The translations under genes were made by a program, and so were the position numbers. A stretch of DNA of 64,000 bases from Euonymus europaeus. Taxonomy: Eukaryota; Streptophyta; Magnoliopsida; Celastrales; Celastraceae. Where the stretch lies: positions 10,749,001-10,813,000 of the forward strand of contig OY756971.1 in the NCBI GenBank assembly GCA_963580455.1. Direction: 5' to 3'. Of this stretch, positions 41,501-54,407 are shown piece by piece. Positions within the stretch are counted from its first letter, which is position 1. The number at the start of each line of letters is the position of its first letter. The notes under the pieces are model-generated. The model did no database searches and was not told where the DNA came from. It saw only the letters and a program-made list of their open reading frames with translations.

Positions 41501-42929
41501 TGTCCATTTGTCATAGCATGTTGGCGTTTTGCATCGAAGTAATCTTGGAAGCTTATACTCATAAAATTTGACATAGAAGCACAATAAAATATTTACACCG
41601 AGGAACTTTGATGGTTCGAAGTTGCTCAACTCTCTCTATAGAGGAGCCTTTAACGATTTTGTCCATTTGTCATAGCATGTTGGTGTTTTGCATCGAAGTA
41701 ATCTTGGAAGCTTATACTCATAAAATTTGACATAGAAGCACAATAAAAACTTTACACCCAGGAACTTTGATGGTTCGAAGTTGCTCAACTCTCTCTATAG
41801 AGGAGCTTTTAACAATTTTGTCCATTTGTCATAGAAAGTTGGTGTTTTGCCATCGAAATAATCTAGGAAGCTTATACTTGTAAAATTTGACATAGAAGAA
41901 CATTAAAAAGTGTACACCGAGCCATTTTTCTGGTCCAAAGTTGCTCAACTCTCTCTATGGAGGAGCTTTTAACGGTTTTGTCCATTTGTCATAGAAAGTT
42001 GATGTTTTGCATCGAAATAATCTAGGAAGCTTATACTGGTAAAATTTGACATAGAAAAACATTAAAAAGTGTACACCGAGAAACTTTTCCGGTTCGAAGT
42101 TGCTCAACTCTCTCTATTGAGGAGCTTTTAACAGTTTTTCCGATTTGTCATAGAAAGTTGGTGTTTTGGCATCGAAATAATCTTGGAAGCTTATACTCGT
42201 AAAATTTGACATAGAAGCACAATAAAAAGTTTCACCAAGCAACTTTGATGGTTCGAAAATCCTCAACTCTCTCTATAGAGGAGCTTTTAACAATTTTTTC
42301 AATTTCTCATAGAAAATTGGGGTTTTTTAATCGAAATAATCTAGGAAGCTTATACTTGTAAAATTTGACATAAAAGAACATTAAAAAGTGTACACCGAGC
42401 CATTTTTCTGGTCCAAAGTTGCTCAACTCTCTCTATGGAGGAGCTTTTAACGGTTTTGTCCATTTTTCATAGAAAGTTGATGTTTTGGCATCGAAATAAT
42501 CTAGGAAGCTTATACTGGTAAAATTTGACATAGAAGAACATTAAAAAGTGTACACCGAGCAACTTTTCCGGTTCGAAGTTGCTCAACTCTCTCTATGGAG
42601 GAGCTTTTAACGGTTTTTTCCATTTGTCATAGAAAGTTGGTGTTTTGGCATCGAAATAATCTTGGAAGCTTATACTCGTAAAATTTGACATAGAAGCACA
42701 ATAAAAAGTTTCACCGAGCAACTTTGATGGTTCGAAAATCCTCAACTCTCTCTATAGAGGAGCTTTTAACAATTTTGTCCATTTCTCATAGAAAGTTGGT
42801 GTTTTGGCATCGAAATAATCTAGGAAGCTTATACTCATAAAATTTGACATAGAAAAACAATACAAAGTGTACACCAAGCAACTTTGATGGTCCGAACTTG
42901 CTGAACTCTCTCTATGGAGGAGCTTTTAA

Positions 42930-44820
42930 TGACTTTGTCCATTTCTTATAGAAAGTTGGGGTTTTTTAATCGAAATAATCTAGGAAGCTTATAATCGTAA
43001 AATTTGACATAGAAGAACATTAATAAGTGTGCACCGAGCAACTTTGATGGTCCGAAATTGCTCAACTCTCTCTATGGAGGAGCTTTTAAGGGTTTTGTCC
43101 ATTTGTCATAAAAGTTGGTGTTTTCGCATCGAAATAATCTACGAAGCTTATACTTGTAAAATTTGACATAGAAGAACATTAAAAAGTGTACACCGAGCAA
43201 CTTTTCTGGTCCGAAGTTGCTCAACTCTCTCTATGGAGGAGCTTTTAACGGTTTTGTCCATTTGTCATATAGAAAGTCGTTGTTTTGGCATCGAAATAAT
43301 CTATGAAGCTTATACTCGTAAAATTTGACATAGAAGCACAATAAAAAGTTTGACCGAGCAACTTTGATGGTTCGAAAATGCTCAACTCTCTCTATAGAGC
43401 AGCTTTTAACAATTTCGTCCATTTCTCATAGAAAGTTGGGGTTTTTTAATCGAAATAATCTAGGAAGCTTATACTCGTAAAATTTGACAAAGAAGAACAT
43501 TAAAAAGTGTACACCGAGCAACTTTGATGGTCCGAAGTTGCTCAACTCTCTCTATGGAGAAGCTTTTAACGGCTTTGTCCATTTGTCATAGGAAGTTGGT
43601 GTTTTGGTATCGAAATAATCTTGGAAGCTTATACTCGTAAAATTTGACATAGAAGCACAATAAAAAGTATACACCAAGCAACTTTGATGGTCCGAAGTTT
43701 TTCAACTATCTCTGTGGAGGTGCTTTTAACGGGTTTGTCCATTTCTCATAGGAAGTTGGGATTTGGTCATCGAAATAATCTAGGAAGCCTATACTTGTAA
43801 AATTTGACATAGAAGAACATTAAAAAGTGTACACCGAGCAATTTTTCAGGTCCAAAGTTGCTCAACTCTCTCTATGGAGGAGCTTTTAACGGTTTTGTGC
43901 ATTTGTCATAGAAAGTTGGTGTTTTGGCATCGAAATAATCTAAGAAGCTTATACTTGTAAAATTTGACACAGAAGAACAATAAAAAGTGTACACCGAGCA
44001 ACTTTTCTGGTTCGAAGTTCCACAACTCTCTCTATGGAGGAGCTTTTAACGGTTTTGTCCATTTGTCATAAAAAGTTGGTGTTTTGGCATCGAAATAATC
44101 TTGGAAGCTTATACTCGTAAAATTTGACATAAAAGCACAATAAAAAGTTTCACCGAGCAACTTTGATGGTTCTAAAATCCTCAACTCTCTCAATAGAGGA
44201 GCTTTTAACAATTTTGTCCATTTCTCATAGAAAATTGGTGTTTTGGCATTGAAATAATCTAGGAAGCTTATACTCATAAAATTTGACAAAGAAAAACAAT
44301 ACAAAGTGTACACCAAGCAACTTTGATGGTCCGAACTTGCTGAACTCTCTCTATGGAGGAGCTTTTAATGACTTTTTCCAATTCTCATAGAAAGTTGGTG
44401 TTTCGCCAATTAATTAATCTTGACACTTATACTCGTAAAATTTCAAATGGAAAAACAATAAAAGTTGTACACACAACATTGATGGTCCGAAGTTGCTCAA
44501 CACTCTCTATGGAGGAGCTTTTAACAATTTTGTGCATTTGTCATAGAAAGTTGGGGTTTTTGCATCGAAATAATCCAGAAAGCTTATACTCGTAAAATTT
44601 GACATACAAGAACATTAAAAAGTATACGCCGAGCAACTTTGATGGTCCGGAGTAGCTCAACTCTCTCAATGGAGGAGCTTTTTACGGCTTTTTCCATTTC
44701 TCATAGAAAGTTGGTGTTTTGGCAATTAAATAATCTTGAAGCTTATACTCGTAAAATTTGGCATAAAAGAACAATAAAAGTTGTACAATAGCACCTTTGA
44801 CGGTCCGAAGTTGCTCAACT
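42930..44820 (-). repeat. Inverted copy of 58.03-59.92 kb
   Basis: This minus-orientation segment is the reverse complement of the plus segment at about 58.03-59.92 kb, in near-exact register. GACC at 43352-43355 pairs with GGTC at 59493; CTCTGTGGAGG at 43710-43720 pairs with 59128-59138; and an open stretch at 44032-44316 pairs with 58532-58816. All three give a position sum of 102,848. The match extends to 44803/58028 with a 17-base shift, explained by a roughly 16-bp insertion in the plus copy. Many shared private variants (TTCTAAAATCC, CTCAATAGAGG, TTTTGGTATCG, GTCATCG, CTACGAAGC) make chance class similarity unlikely. Confidence 0.85.
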
Positions 44821-46885
44821 CTCTCTATAGAGGAGCTTTTAACGGTTTTTTCCATTTGTCATAGAAATTTGTTGTTTTGGCATCGAAATAATCTTGGAAG
44901 CTTATACTCGTAAAATTTGACATAGAAGCACAATAAAAAGTTTTGCTGAGCAACTTTGATGGTTCGAAAATCCTCAACTCTCTCTATAGAGAAGCTTTTA
45001 ACAATTTTGTCCATTTGTCATAGAAAGTTGGTGTTTTGGCATCGAAATAATCTAGGAAGCTTATACTTGTAAAATTTGACATAGAAGAACATTAAAAAGT
45101 GTACGCAGAGCAACTTTTCTGTTTCGATTTTGCTCAACTCTCTCTATGGAAGATCTTTTAACGGTTTTGTCTTTTTGTCATAGAAAGTTGGTGTTTTGGC
45201 GTCGAAATAATCTTGGAAGCTTATACTCGTAAAATTTGACATAGAAGCACAATAAAAAGTTTCACCGAGCAACTTTGATGGTTCGAAAATCCTCAACTCT
45301 CTCTATTGAGGAGCTTTTAACAATTTTAAGCATTTGTCATAGAAAGTTAAGGTTTTTGCATCGAAATAATCCAGGAAGCTTATACTCGTAAAATTTGACA
45401 TAGAAGAACATTAAAAAGTGTACGCCGAGCAACTTTGATGGTCCGAAGTAGCTCAACTTTCTCAATGGAGGAGCTTTTTACGGCTTTGTCCATTTCTCAT
45501 AGAAAGTTGGTGTTTTGGCAATTAAATAATCTTGAAGCTTATACTCGTAAAATTTGGCATAAAAGAACAATAAAATTTGTACACAGCATCTTTGACGGTC
45601 CGAAGTTGCTCAACTCTCTCTATGGAGGAGCTTTTAACGATTTTGTCCATTTGTCATAAAAGTTGGCGTTTTCGAATCGAAATAATCTAGGAAGCTTATA
45701 CTTATAAAATTTGACATAAAAGAACATTAAAAAGTGTACAGCGAGCAACTTTTCTGGTCCGAAGTTGCTCAACTCTCTCTATGGAGGAGCTTTTAACGGT
45801 TTTGTCTATTTGTCATAGAAAGTCGGTGTTTTGGCATCGAAATAAGCTATGAAGCTTATACTCGTAAAATTTGACATAGAAGCACAATAAAAAGTTTCAC
45901 CGAGCAACTTTGATGGTTCGAAAATGCTCAACTCTCTCTATAGAGGAGCTTTTAACAATTTTGTCCATTTCTCATAGAAAGTTGGGGTTTTCTAATCAAA
46001 TAATCTAGGAAGCTTATACTCGTAAAATTTGACATAGAAGAACATTAAAAAGGGTACACCGAGCAACTTTGATCCTCCGAAGTTGATTAACTCTCTCTAT
46101 GGAGGATCTTTTAACGATTTTGTCCATTTGTCATAGCATGTTGGTGTTTTGCATCGAAGTAATCTTGGAAGCTTATACTCATAAAATTTGACATAGAAGC
46201 ACAATAAAAACTTTACACCGAGGAAGTTTGATGGTTCGAAGTTGCTCAACTCTCTCTATAGAGGAGCTTTTCACAATTTTGTCCATTTGTCATAGAAAGT
46301 TGGTGTTTTGGCATCGAAATAATCTAGGAAGCTTATACTTGTAAAATTTGACATAGAAGAACATTAAAAAGTGTACGCCGAGCAACTTTTCTGTTTCGAT
46401 TTTGCTCAACTCTCTCAATGGAGGAGCTTTTTGCGGCTTTGTCCATTTCTCATAGAAAGTTGGTGTTTTGGCAATTAAATAATGTAGAAGCTTATACTTG
46501 TAAAATTTGGAATAAAAGAACAATAAAAGTTGTACACATAGCATCTTTGACGGTCCGAAGTTGCTCAACTCTCTCTATGGAGGAGCTTTTAACGGTTTTG
46601 TCCTTTTGTCATAGAAAGTCGGTGTTTTGGCATCGAAATAAGCTATGAAGCTTATACTCGTAAAATTTGACATACAAGCACAATAAAAAGTTTCACCGAG
46701 CAACTTTGATGGTTCGAAAATGCTCAACTCTCTCTATAGAGGAGCTTTTAAAAATTTTGTCCATTTCTCATAGAAAGTTGGGGTTTTTTAATCGAAATAA
46801 TCTAGGAAGCTTATACTCGTAAAATTTGAAATAGAAGAACATTAAAATGTGTACACCGAGCAACTTTGATCTTCCGAAGTTGATT

Positions 46886-46907
46886 AACTCTCTCCATAGA
46901 GAGAGTT
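46886..46907. other. Strand-switch point 2 (minus to plus)
   Basis: Minus satellite ends in GTTGATTAACTCTCTC and plus satellite starts in CTCCATAGAGAGAGTTGAG. The fused sequence is a perfect hairpin: arms AACTCTCTC and GAGAGAGTT around the loop CATA. The parental sequences overlap by CTC at 46,892-46,894. The break lies inside the GA-rich tract of the monomer. Confidence 0.9.
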
Positions 46908-48600
46908 GAGCAACTTCGAACCGGAAAAGTTGCTCGGTGTACACTTTTTAATGTTCTTCTAAGTCAAATTTTACCAGTATAAGCTTCCTAGATTATTTTG
47001 ATGCCAAAACATCAACTTTCTATGACAAATGGACAAAACCGTTAAAAGCTCCTCCATAGAGAGAGTTGAGCAACTTCGGACCAGAAAAATGGCTCGGTGT
47101 ACACTTTTTAATGTTTTTTTATGTCAAATTTTACAAGTACAATCTTCCTAGATTATTTCGATGCCAAAACACCAACTTTCTATGACAAATAGACAAAACC
47201 GTTAAAAGCTCTTCCATAAAGAGAGTTGAGCAAAATCGAAACAGAAAAGTTGCTCGGCGTACACTTTTTAATGTTCTTCTATGTCTAATTTTACAAGTAT
47301 AAGCTTCCTAGATTATTTCGATGCCAAAACACCTACTTTCTATGGCAAATGGACAAAATTGTTAAAAGCTCCTCTATAGAGAGAGTTGAGCAACTTCGAA
47401 CCATCAAACTTCCTCGGTGTAAAGTTTTTATTGTGCTTCTATGTCAAATTTTATGAGTATAAGCTTCCAAGATTACTTCGATGCAAAACACCAACATGCT
47501 ATGACAAATGGACAAAATCGTTAAAAGCTCCTCCATAGAGAGAGTTAATCAAGTTCGGACGATCAAAGTTGCTCGGTGTACACTTTTTAATGTTCTTCTA
47601 TGTCAAATTTTACGAGTATAAGCTTCCTCGATTATTTCGATTAAAAAACCCCAACTTTCTATGAGAAATGGACAAAATTGTTAAAAGCTCCTCTATAGAG
47701 AGAGTTGAGGATTTTCGAACCATCAAAGTTACTCGGTGAAACTTTTTATTGTGCTTCTATGTCAAATTTTACGAGTATAAGCTTCCAAGATTATTTCGAT
47801 GCCAAAACACCAACTTTCTATGACAAATGGAAAAAACCGTTAAAAGCTCCTCCATAGAGAGAGTTGAGCAACTTCGAACTGGAAAAGTTGCTCGGTGTAC
47901 ACTTTTTAATGTTCTTCCATGTCAAATTTTACCAGTATAAGCTTCCTAGATTATTTCGATGCCAAAACATCAACTTTCTATGAAAAATGGACAAAACCGT
48001 TAAAAGCTCCTCCAAAAAGAGAGTTGAGCAACTTTGGACCAGAAAAATGGCTCAGTGTACACTTTTTAATGTTCTTTTATGTCAAATTTTATAAGTATAA
48101 GCTTCCTAGATTATTTCGATTAAAAAACCCCAACTTTCTATGAGAAATTGACAAAATTATTAAAAGCTACTCTATAGAGAAAGTTGAGGATTTTCGAACG
48201 ATCAAAGTTGCTCGGTGAAACTTTTTATTGTGCTTCTATGTCAAATTTTACGAGTATAAGCTTCCAAGATTATTTCGATGCCAAAACACCAACTTTCTAT
48301 GACAAATGGAAAAAACCGTTAAAAGCTCCTCCATAGAGAGAGTTGAGCAACTTCGAACTGGAAAAGTTGCTCGATGTACACTTTTTAATGTTCTTCTATG
48401 TCAAATTTTACCAGTATAAGCTTCCTAGATTATTTCGATGCTAAAACATCAACTTTCTATGACAAATGGACAAAACCGTTAAAAGCTCCTCCATAGAGAG
48501 AGTTGAGCAACTTCGGACCAAAAAAATGGCTCGGTGTACACTTTTTAATGTTCTTTTATGTCAAATTTTACAAGTACAAGCTTCCTAGATTATTTCGATG
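46898..48600 (+). repeat. Nine-monomer HOR present in plus orientation
   Basis: Markers of the central minus-strand repeat appear here reversed: CACCTACTTTC near 47,330 and 48,767 (reverse of AAAGTAGG), GAGCAAAATCGAAACAG near 47,228 and 48,664 (reverse of TTTCGATTTTGCTC), and TCTAATTTTACAAG near 47,285 and 48,720. Marker spacing is about 1.44 kb, equal to nine monomers. The same units recur at about 55.8 kb. The central and right blocks therefore share a common repeat unit inserted in opposite orientations. Confidence 0.8.
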
Positions 48601-50172
48601 CCAAAACACCAACTTTCTATGACAAATAGACAAAACCGTTAAAAGCTCTTCCATAGAGAGAGTTGAGCAAAATCGAAACAGAAAAGTTGCTCGGCGTACA
48701 CTTTTTAATGTTCTTCTATGTCTAATTTTACAAGTATAAGCTTCCTAGATTATTTCGATGCCAAAACACCTACTTTCTATGACAAATGGACAAAATCGTT
48801 AAAAGCTCCTCTATAGAGAGAGTTGAGCAACTTCGAACTATCAAAGTTCCTCGGTGTAAAGTTTTTATTGTGCTTCTATGTCAAATTTTATGAGTATAAG
48901 CTTCCAAGATTACTTCGATGCAAAACACCAACATGCTATGACAAATGGACAAAATCGTTAAAAGCTCCTCCATAGAGAGAGTTAATCAACTTCGGACGAT
49001 CAAAGTTCCTCAGTGTACACTTTTTAATGTTCTTCTATGTCAAATTTTACGAGTATAAGCTTCCTAGATTATTTCGATTAAAAAACCCCAACTTTCTATG
49101 AGAAATAGACAAAATTGTTAAAAGCTCCACTATAGAGAGAGTTGAGGATTTTCGAACCATCAAAGTTGCTCGGTGAAACTTTTTATTGTGCTTCTATGTC
49201 AAATTTTACGAGTATAAGCTTCCAAGATTATTTCGATGCCAAAACACCAACTTTCTATGACAAATGGAAAAAACCGTTAAAAGCTCCTCCATAGAGAGAG
49301 TTGAGCAACTTCGAACCGGAAAAGTTGCTCGGTGTACACTTTTTAATGTTCTTCTATGTCAGATTTTACCAGTATAAGCTTCCTAGATTATTTCGATGCC
49401 AAAACATCAACTTTCTATGACAAATGGAAAAAACCGTTAAAAGCTCCTCCATAGAGAGAGTTGAGCAACTTTGGACCAGAAAAATGGCTCGGTGTACACT
49501 TTTTAATGTTCTTCTATGTCAAATTTTACAAGTATAAGCTTCCTAGATTATTTCGATGCCAAAACACCTACTTTCTATGACAAATGGACAAAATTGTTAA
49601 AAGCTCCTCTATAGAGAGAGTTGAGCAACTTCGAACCATCAAAGTTCCTCGGTGTAAAGTTTTTATTGTGCTTCTATGTCAAATTTTATGAGTATAAGCT
49701 TCCAAGATTACTTCGATGCAAAACACCAACATGCTATGACAAATGGACAAAACCGTTAAAAGCTCCTCCATAGAGAGAGTTGAAAAACTTCGGACGATCA
49801 AAGTTCCTCAGTGTACACTTTTTAATGTTCTTCTATGTCAAATTTTACGAGTATAAGCTTCCTAGATTATTTCGATTGAAAACCCCAACTTTCTATGAGA
49901 AATGGACAAAATTGTTAAAAGTTCCTCTATAGAGAGAGTTGAGCATTTTCGAACCACCAAAGTTGCTCGGTGAAACTTTTTATTGTGCTTCTATGTCAAA
50001 TTTTACGAGTATAAGCTTCATAGATTATTTCGATGCCAAAACACAGACTTTCTATGACAAATGGACAAAACCGTTAAAAGCTCCTCCATAGAGAGAGTTG
50101 AGCAACTTCGGACCAGAAAAGTTGCTCGGTGTACACTTTTTAATGTTCTTCTATGTCAAATTTTACAAGTAT

Positions 50173-50297
50173 AAGCTTCGTAGATTATTTCGATGCCAAA
50201 ACATCAACTTTTATGACAAATGGACAAAACCGTTAAAAGCTCCTCCATAGAGAGTGTACAACTTTTATTGTTCTTTTATGCCAAATTTTACGAGTAT
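50173..50297 (+). repeat. Short 125-bp monomer with internal deletion
   Basis: HindIII sites at 50173 and 50298 are 125 bp apart instead of about 160. The sequence passes from CTCCATAGAGA straight to GTGTACAACTTTTATTG, losing about 35 bp that normally contain GTTGAGCAACTT and the GTCAAAGATGCTAT part. The internal dyad is therefore gone. The break begins in the GAGAGAG tract. Confidence 0.9.
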
Positions 50298-51094
50298 AAG
50301 CTTCCTAGATTATTTCGATTAAAAAACCTCAACTTTCTATGAGAAATGGACAAAATCGTTAAAAGCTCCTCCATAGAGAGAGTTCATCAACTTCGGACGA
50401 TCAAAATTGCTCGGTGTACACTTTTTAATGTTCTTCTACGTCAAATTTTACGAGTATAAGCTTCCTAGATTATTTCGATTAAAAAACCCCAACTTTATAT
50501 GAGAAATGGACAAAATTGTTAAAAGCTCCTCTATAGAGAGAGTTGAGCATTTTCGAACCATCAAAGTTGCTCGGTGAAACTTTTTATTGTGCTTGTATGT
50601 CAAATTTTACGAGTATAAGCTTCGTAGATTATTTCGATGCCAAAACACCGAGTTTCTATGACAAATGGACAAAACCGTTAAAAGCTCCTCCATAGAGAGA
50701 GTTGAGCAACTTCGGACCAGAAAAGTTGCTCGGTGTACACTTTTTAATGTTCTTCTATGTCAAATTTTACAAGTATAAGCTTCGTAGTTTATTTCGATGC
50801 CAAAACATCAACTTTTATGACAAATGAACAAAACCGTTAAAATCTCCTCCATAGAGAGAGTTGAGCAACTTCGGACCGTCAAAGATGCTATGTGTGCAAC
50901 TTTTATTGTTCTTTTATGCCAAATTTTATGAGTATAAGCTTCAAGATTATTTTATTGCCAAAACACCAACTTTCTATGAGAAATGGAAAAAGCCGTAAAA
51001 AGCTCCTCCATTGAGAGAGTTGAGCTACTTCGGACCATCAAAGTTGCTCGGCGTATACTTTTAAATGTTCTTGTATGTCAAATTTTACGAGTAT

Positions 51095-51268
51095 AAGCTT
51101 CCTGGATTATTTCGATGCAAAAACCCCAACTTTCTATGACAAATGCACAAAATTGTTAAAAGCTCCTCCATAGAGAGTGTTGAGCAACTTCGGACCATCA
51201 ATGTTGTGTGTACACCTTTGCTTGGTGTACACTTTGTATTGTTTTTCCATTTGAAATTTTACGAGTAT
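51095..51268 (+). repeat. Long 174-bp monomer with internal duplication
   Basis: The distance from the HindIII site at 51095 to the degenerate site (AAGCGT) at 51269 is 174 bp. The extra bases come from a local repeat of GTGTACAC around GTGTACACCTTTGC and TTGGTGTACACTTTG. The related monomers at 54.07, 61.39 and 63.46 kb, and the minus-strand relative at 44.47 kb, lack the extra segment. Confidence 0.85.
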
Positions 51269-53471
51269 AAGCGTCAAGATTAATAATTGCCGAAACACCA
51301 ACTTTCTACGAGAAATGGACAAAGTCATTAAAAGCTCCTCCATAGAGAGAGTTCAGCAAGTTCGGACCATCAAAGTTGCTTGGTGTACACTTTGTATTGT
51401 TTTTCTATGTCAAATTTTATGAGTATAAACTTCCTAGATTATTTCAATTCCAAAACACCAATTTTCTATGAGAAATGGACAAAATTGTTAAAAGCTCCTC
51501 TATTGAGAGAGTTGAGGATTTTAGAACCATCAAAGTTGCTCGGTGAAACTTTTTATTGTGCTTTTATGTCAAATTTTACGAGTATAAGCTTCCAAGATTA
51601 TTTCGATGCCAAAACACCAACTTTCTATGACAAATGGACAAAACCGTTAAAAGCTCCTCCATAGAGAGAGTTGAGCAACTTCTAACCAGAAAAGTTGCTT
51701 GGTGTACACTTTTTATTGTTCTTCTATGTCAAATTTTATAAGTATAAGCTTCCTGGATTATTTCGATGCCAAAACACCAACTTTCCATGACAAATGGACA
51801 AAGCCATTAAAAGCTTCTCCATAGAGAGAGTTGAGCAACTTCGGACAATCAAAGTTGCTCGGTGTACACTTTTTAATGTTCTTCTATGTCAAATTTTACG
51901 AGTATAAGCTCCCTAGATTATTTCGATTAAAAAACCCTAACTTTTTGTGAGAAATGGACAAAATTGTTAAAAGCTCCTCTATAGAGAGAGTTGAGCATTT
52001 TCGAACCATCAAAGTTGCTCGGTCAAACTTTTTATTGTGCTTCTATGTCAAATTTTACGAGTATAAGCTTCATAGATTATTTCGATGCCAAAACACCGAC
52101 TTTCTATGACAAATAGACAAAACCGTTAAAAGCTCCTCAATAGAGAGAGTTGCGCAACTTCGGACCAGAAAAGTTGCTCGGTGTACACTTTTTAATGTTC
52201 TTCTATGTCAAATTTTACAAGTATAAGCTTCGTAGATTATTTCGATGTGAAAACACCAACTTTTATGACAAATGGACAAAATCATTAAAAGCTCCTCCAT
52301 AGAGAGAGTTAATCAACTTCGGACGATCAAAGTTGCTCGGTGTACACTTTTTAATGTTGTTCTATGTCAAATTTTACGAGTATAAGCTTCCTAGATTATT
52401 TGGATTAAAAAACCCCAACTTTTTATGAGAAATGGACAAAATTGTTAAAAGCTCCTCTATAGAGAGAGTTGAGCATTTTCGAACCATCAAAGTTGCGCGG
52501 TGAAACTTTTTATTGTGCTTCTATGTCAAATTTTACGAGTATAAGCTTCATAGCTTATTTCGATGCCAAAACACCGACTTTCTATGACAAATGGACAAAA
52601 CCGTTAAAAGCTCCTCATTAGAGAGAGTTGAGCAACTTCGGACCAAAAAAGTTGCTCGGTGTACACTTTTTAATGTTCTTTTATGTCAAATTTTACAAGT
52701 ATAAGCTTCCTAGATTATTTCGATGCGAAAACACCAACTTTTATGACGAATGGACAAAATCGTTAAAAGCTCCTCCATAGAGAGAGTTGAGCAACTTCGG
52801 ACCGTCAAAGATACTATGTGTAGAAATTTTATTGTTCTTTTATGCCAAATTTTACGAGTATAAGCTTCAAGATTATTTAATTGCCAAAACACCAACTTTC
52901 CATGACAAATGGACAAAACCGTTAAAAGCTCCTCCATAGAGAGAGTTGAGCAACTTTGGACTAAAAAAATTGCTCGGTCTACAGTTTTTAATGTTCTTCT
53001 ATGTCAAATTTTACAAGTATAAGCTTCCTAGATTATTTCGATGACAAAACCCCAACTTTCTATGAGAAATGGACAAAGCCGTTAAAAGCACCTCCATAGA
53101 GAGAGTTGAGCAACTTCGGACAATCAAAGTTGCTCGGTGTACACTTTTTAATGTTCTTCTATGTCAAATTTTACGAGTATAAGCTCCCTAGATTATTTCG
53201 ATTAAAAAACCCCAACTTTTTGTGAGAAATGGACAAAATTGTTAAAAGCTCCGCTATAGAGAGAGTTGAGCATTTTCGAACCATCAAAGTTGCTCGGTCA
53301 AACTTTTTATTGTGCTTCTATGTCAAATTTTACGAGTATAAGCTTCATAGATTATTTCGATGCCAAAACACCGACTTTCTATGACAAATAGACAAAACCG
53401 TTAAAAGCTCCTCCATAGAGAGAGTTGCGCAACTTCGGACCAGAAAAGTTGCTCGGTGTACACTTTTTAAT

Positions 53472-53630
53472 GTTCTTCTATGTCAAATTTTACAAGTATA
53501 AGCTTCGTAGATTATTTCGATGTGAAAACACCAACTTTTATGACAAATGGACAAAATCATTAAAAGCTCCTCCATAGAGAGAGTTAATCAACTTCGGACG
53601 ATCAAAGTTGCTCGGTGTACACTTTTTAAT
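53472..53630 (+). repeat. Monomer present in copy 1, absent from copy 2
   Basis: GTTCTTC at 53472 and GTTGTTC at 53631 bound one 159-bp monomer of the ACAAGTATAAGCTTCGTAG class. In copy 2 the sequence goes directly to GTTGTTC at 60944 (53472+7472). The junction lies in the shared stretch TACACTTTTTAATGTT, as expected for homologous unequal exchange. Confidence 0.8.
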
Positions 53631-54379
53631 GTTGTTCTATGTCAAATTTTACGAGTATAAGCTTCCTAGATTATTTCGATTAAAAAACCCCAACTTTCTA
53701 TGAGAAATGGACAAAATTGTTAAAAGCTCCTCTATAGAGAGAGTTGAGCATTTTCGAACCATCAAAGTTGCGCGGTGAAACTTTTTATTGTGCTTCTATG
53801 TCAAATTTTACGAGTATAAGCTTCATAGCTTATTTCGATGCCAAAACACCGACTTTCTATGACAAATGGACAAAACCGTTAAAAGCTCCTCCATAGAGAG
53901 AGTTGAGCAGCTTCGGACCAGAAAAGTTGCTCGGTGTACACTTTTTAATGTTCTTTTATGTCAAATTTTACAAGTATAAGCTTCCTAGATTATTTCGATG
54001 CGAAAACACCAACTTTTATGACAAATGGACAAAATCGTTAAAAGCTCCTCCATAGAGAGAGTTGAGCAACTTCGGACCATGAGTGTTGTGTGTACATCTT
54101 TTATTGTTTTTCCATTTGAAATTTTACGAGTATAAGCGTTAAGATTAATTAATTGCCAAAACACCAACTTTCTATGAGAAACGGACAAAGTCATTAAAAG
54201 CTCTTCCATAGAGAGAGTTCAGCATGTTCGGACCATCAAAGTTGCTTGGTGTACACTTTGTATTGTTATTCTATGTCAAATTTTATGAGTATAAGCTTCC
54301 TAGATTATTTTGATGCCAAAACACCGACTTTCTATGACAAATGGACAAAACCGTTTAAAGCTCCTCCATAGAGAGAGTT

Positions 54380-54407
54380 GAGCAACTTCGGACCATCAAA
54401 GTTGCTC
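54380..54407. other. Internal dyad of the monomer (representative copy)
   Basis: The arms GAGCAACTT (54380-54388) and AAGTTGCTC (54399-54407) are perfect reverse complements around the 10-base loop CGGACCATCA. The same arms recur in many monomers on both strands with different loops (for example CGAACCGGAA), so the arms are conserved where the loop varies. Classes with GAGCATTTT or AATCAACTT keep only part of the dyad. It could be a protein-binding site or a hairpin; no function can be assigned from sequence. Confidence 0.75.

Larger units (their letters stand above)
15491..46894 (-). repeat. Satellite array, central block, minus orientation (~197 monomers)
   Basis: The same monomer family is read as its reverse complement throughout: CATAGAAAGTTGGTGTTTTGG, AAGCTTATACT, GTAAAATTTGACATAGAAG, GTGTACACCGAGCAAC and CTCAACTCTCTCTATGGAGG recur at about 159.6-bp spacing. 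From 15.5 to 18 kb it mirrors the left block. From about 18 to 42 kb it is built of a nine-monomer higher-order repeat. From about 42.8 to 46.9 kb the classes are more mixed and include GATGCTATG-type and ATTGCC-type monomers typical of the left and right blocks (for example near 44.8, 45.6 and 46.5 kb). No interruption by other DNA was seen. Confidence 0.97.

Noticed and set aside
15491..46894. Single simple inversion of the central block
   Set aside because: Monomer phases at the two ends are not complementary, and the left end is a fold-back palindrome with its own duplicated monomers.
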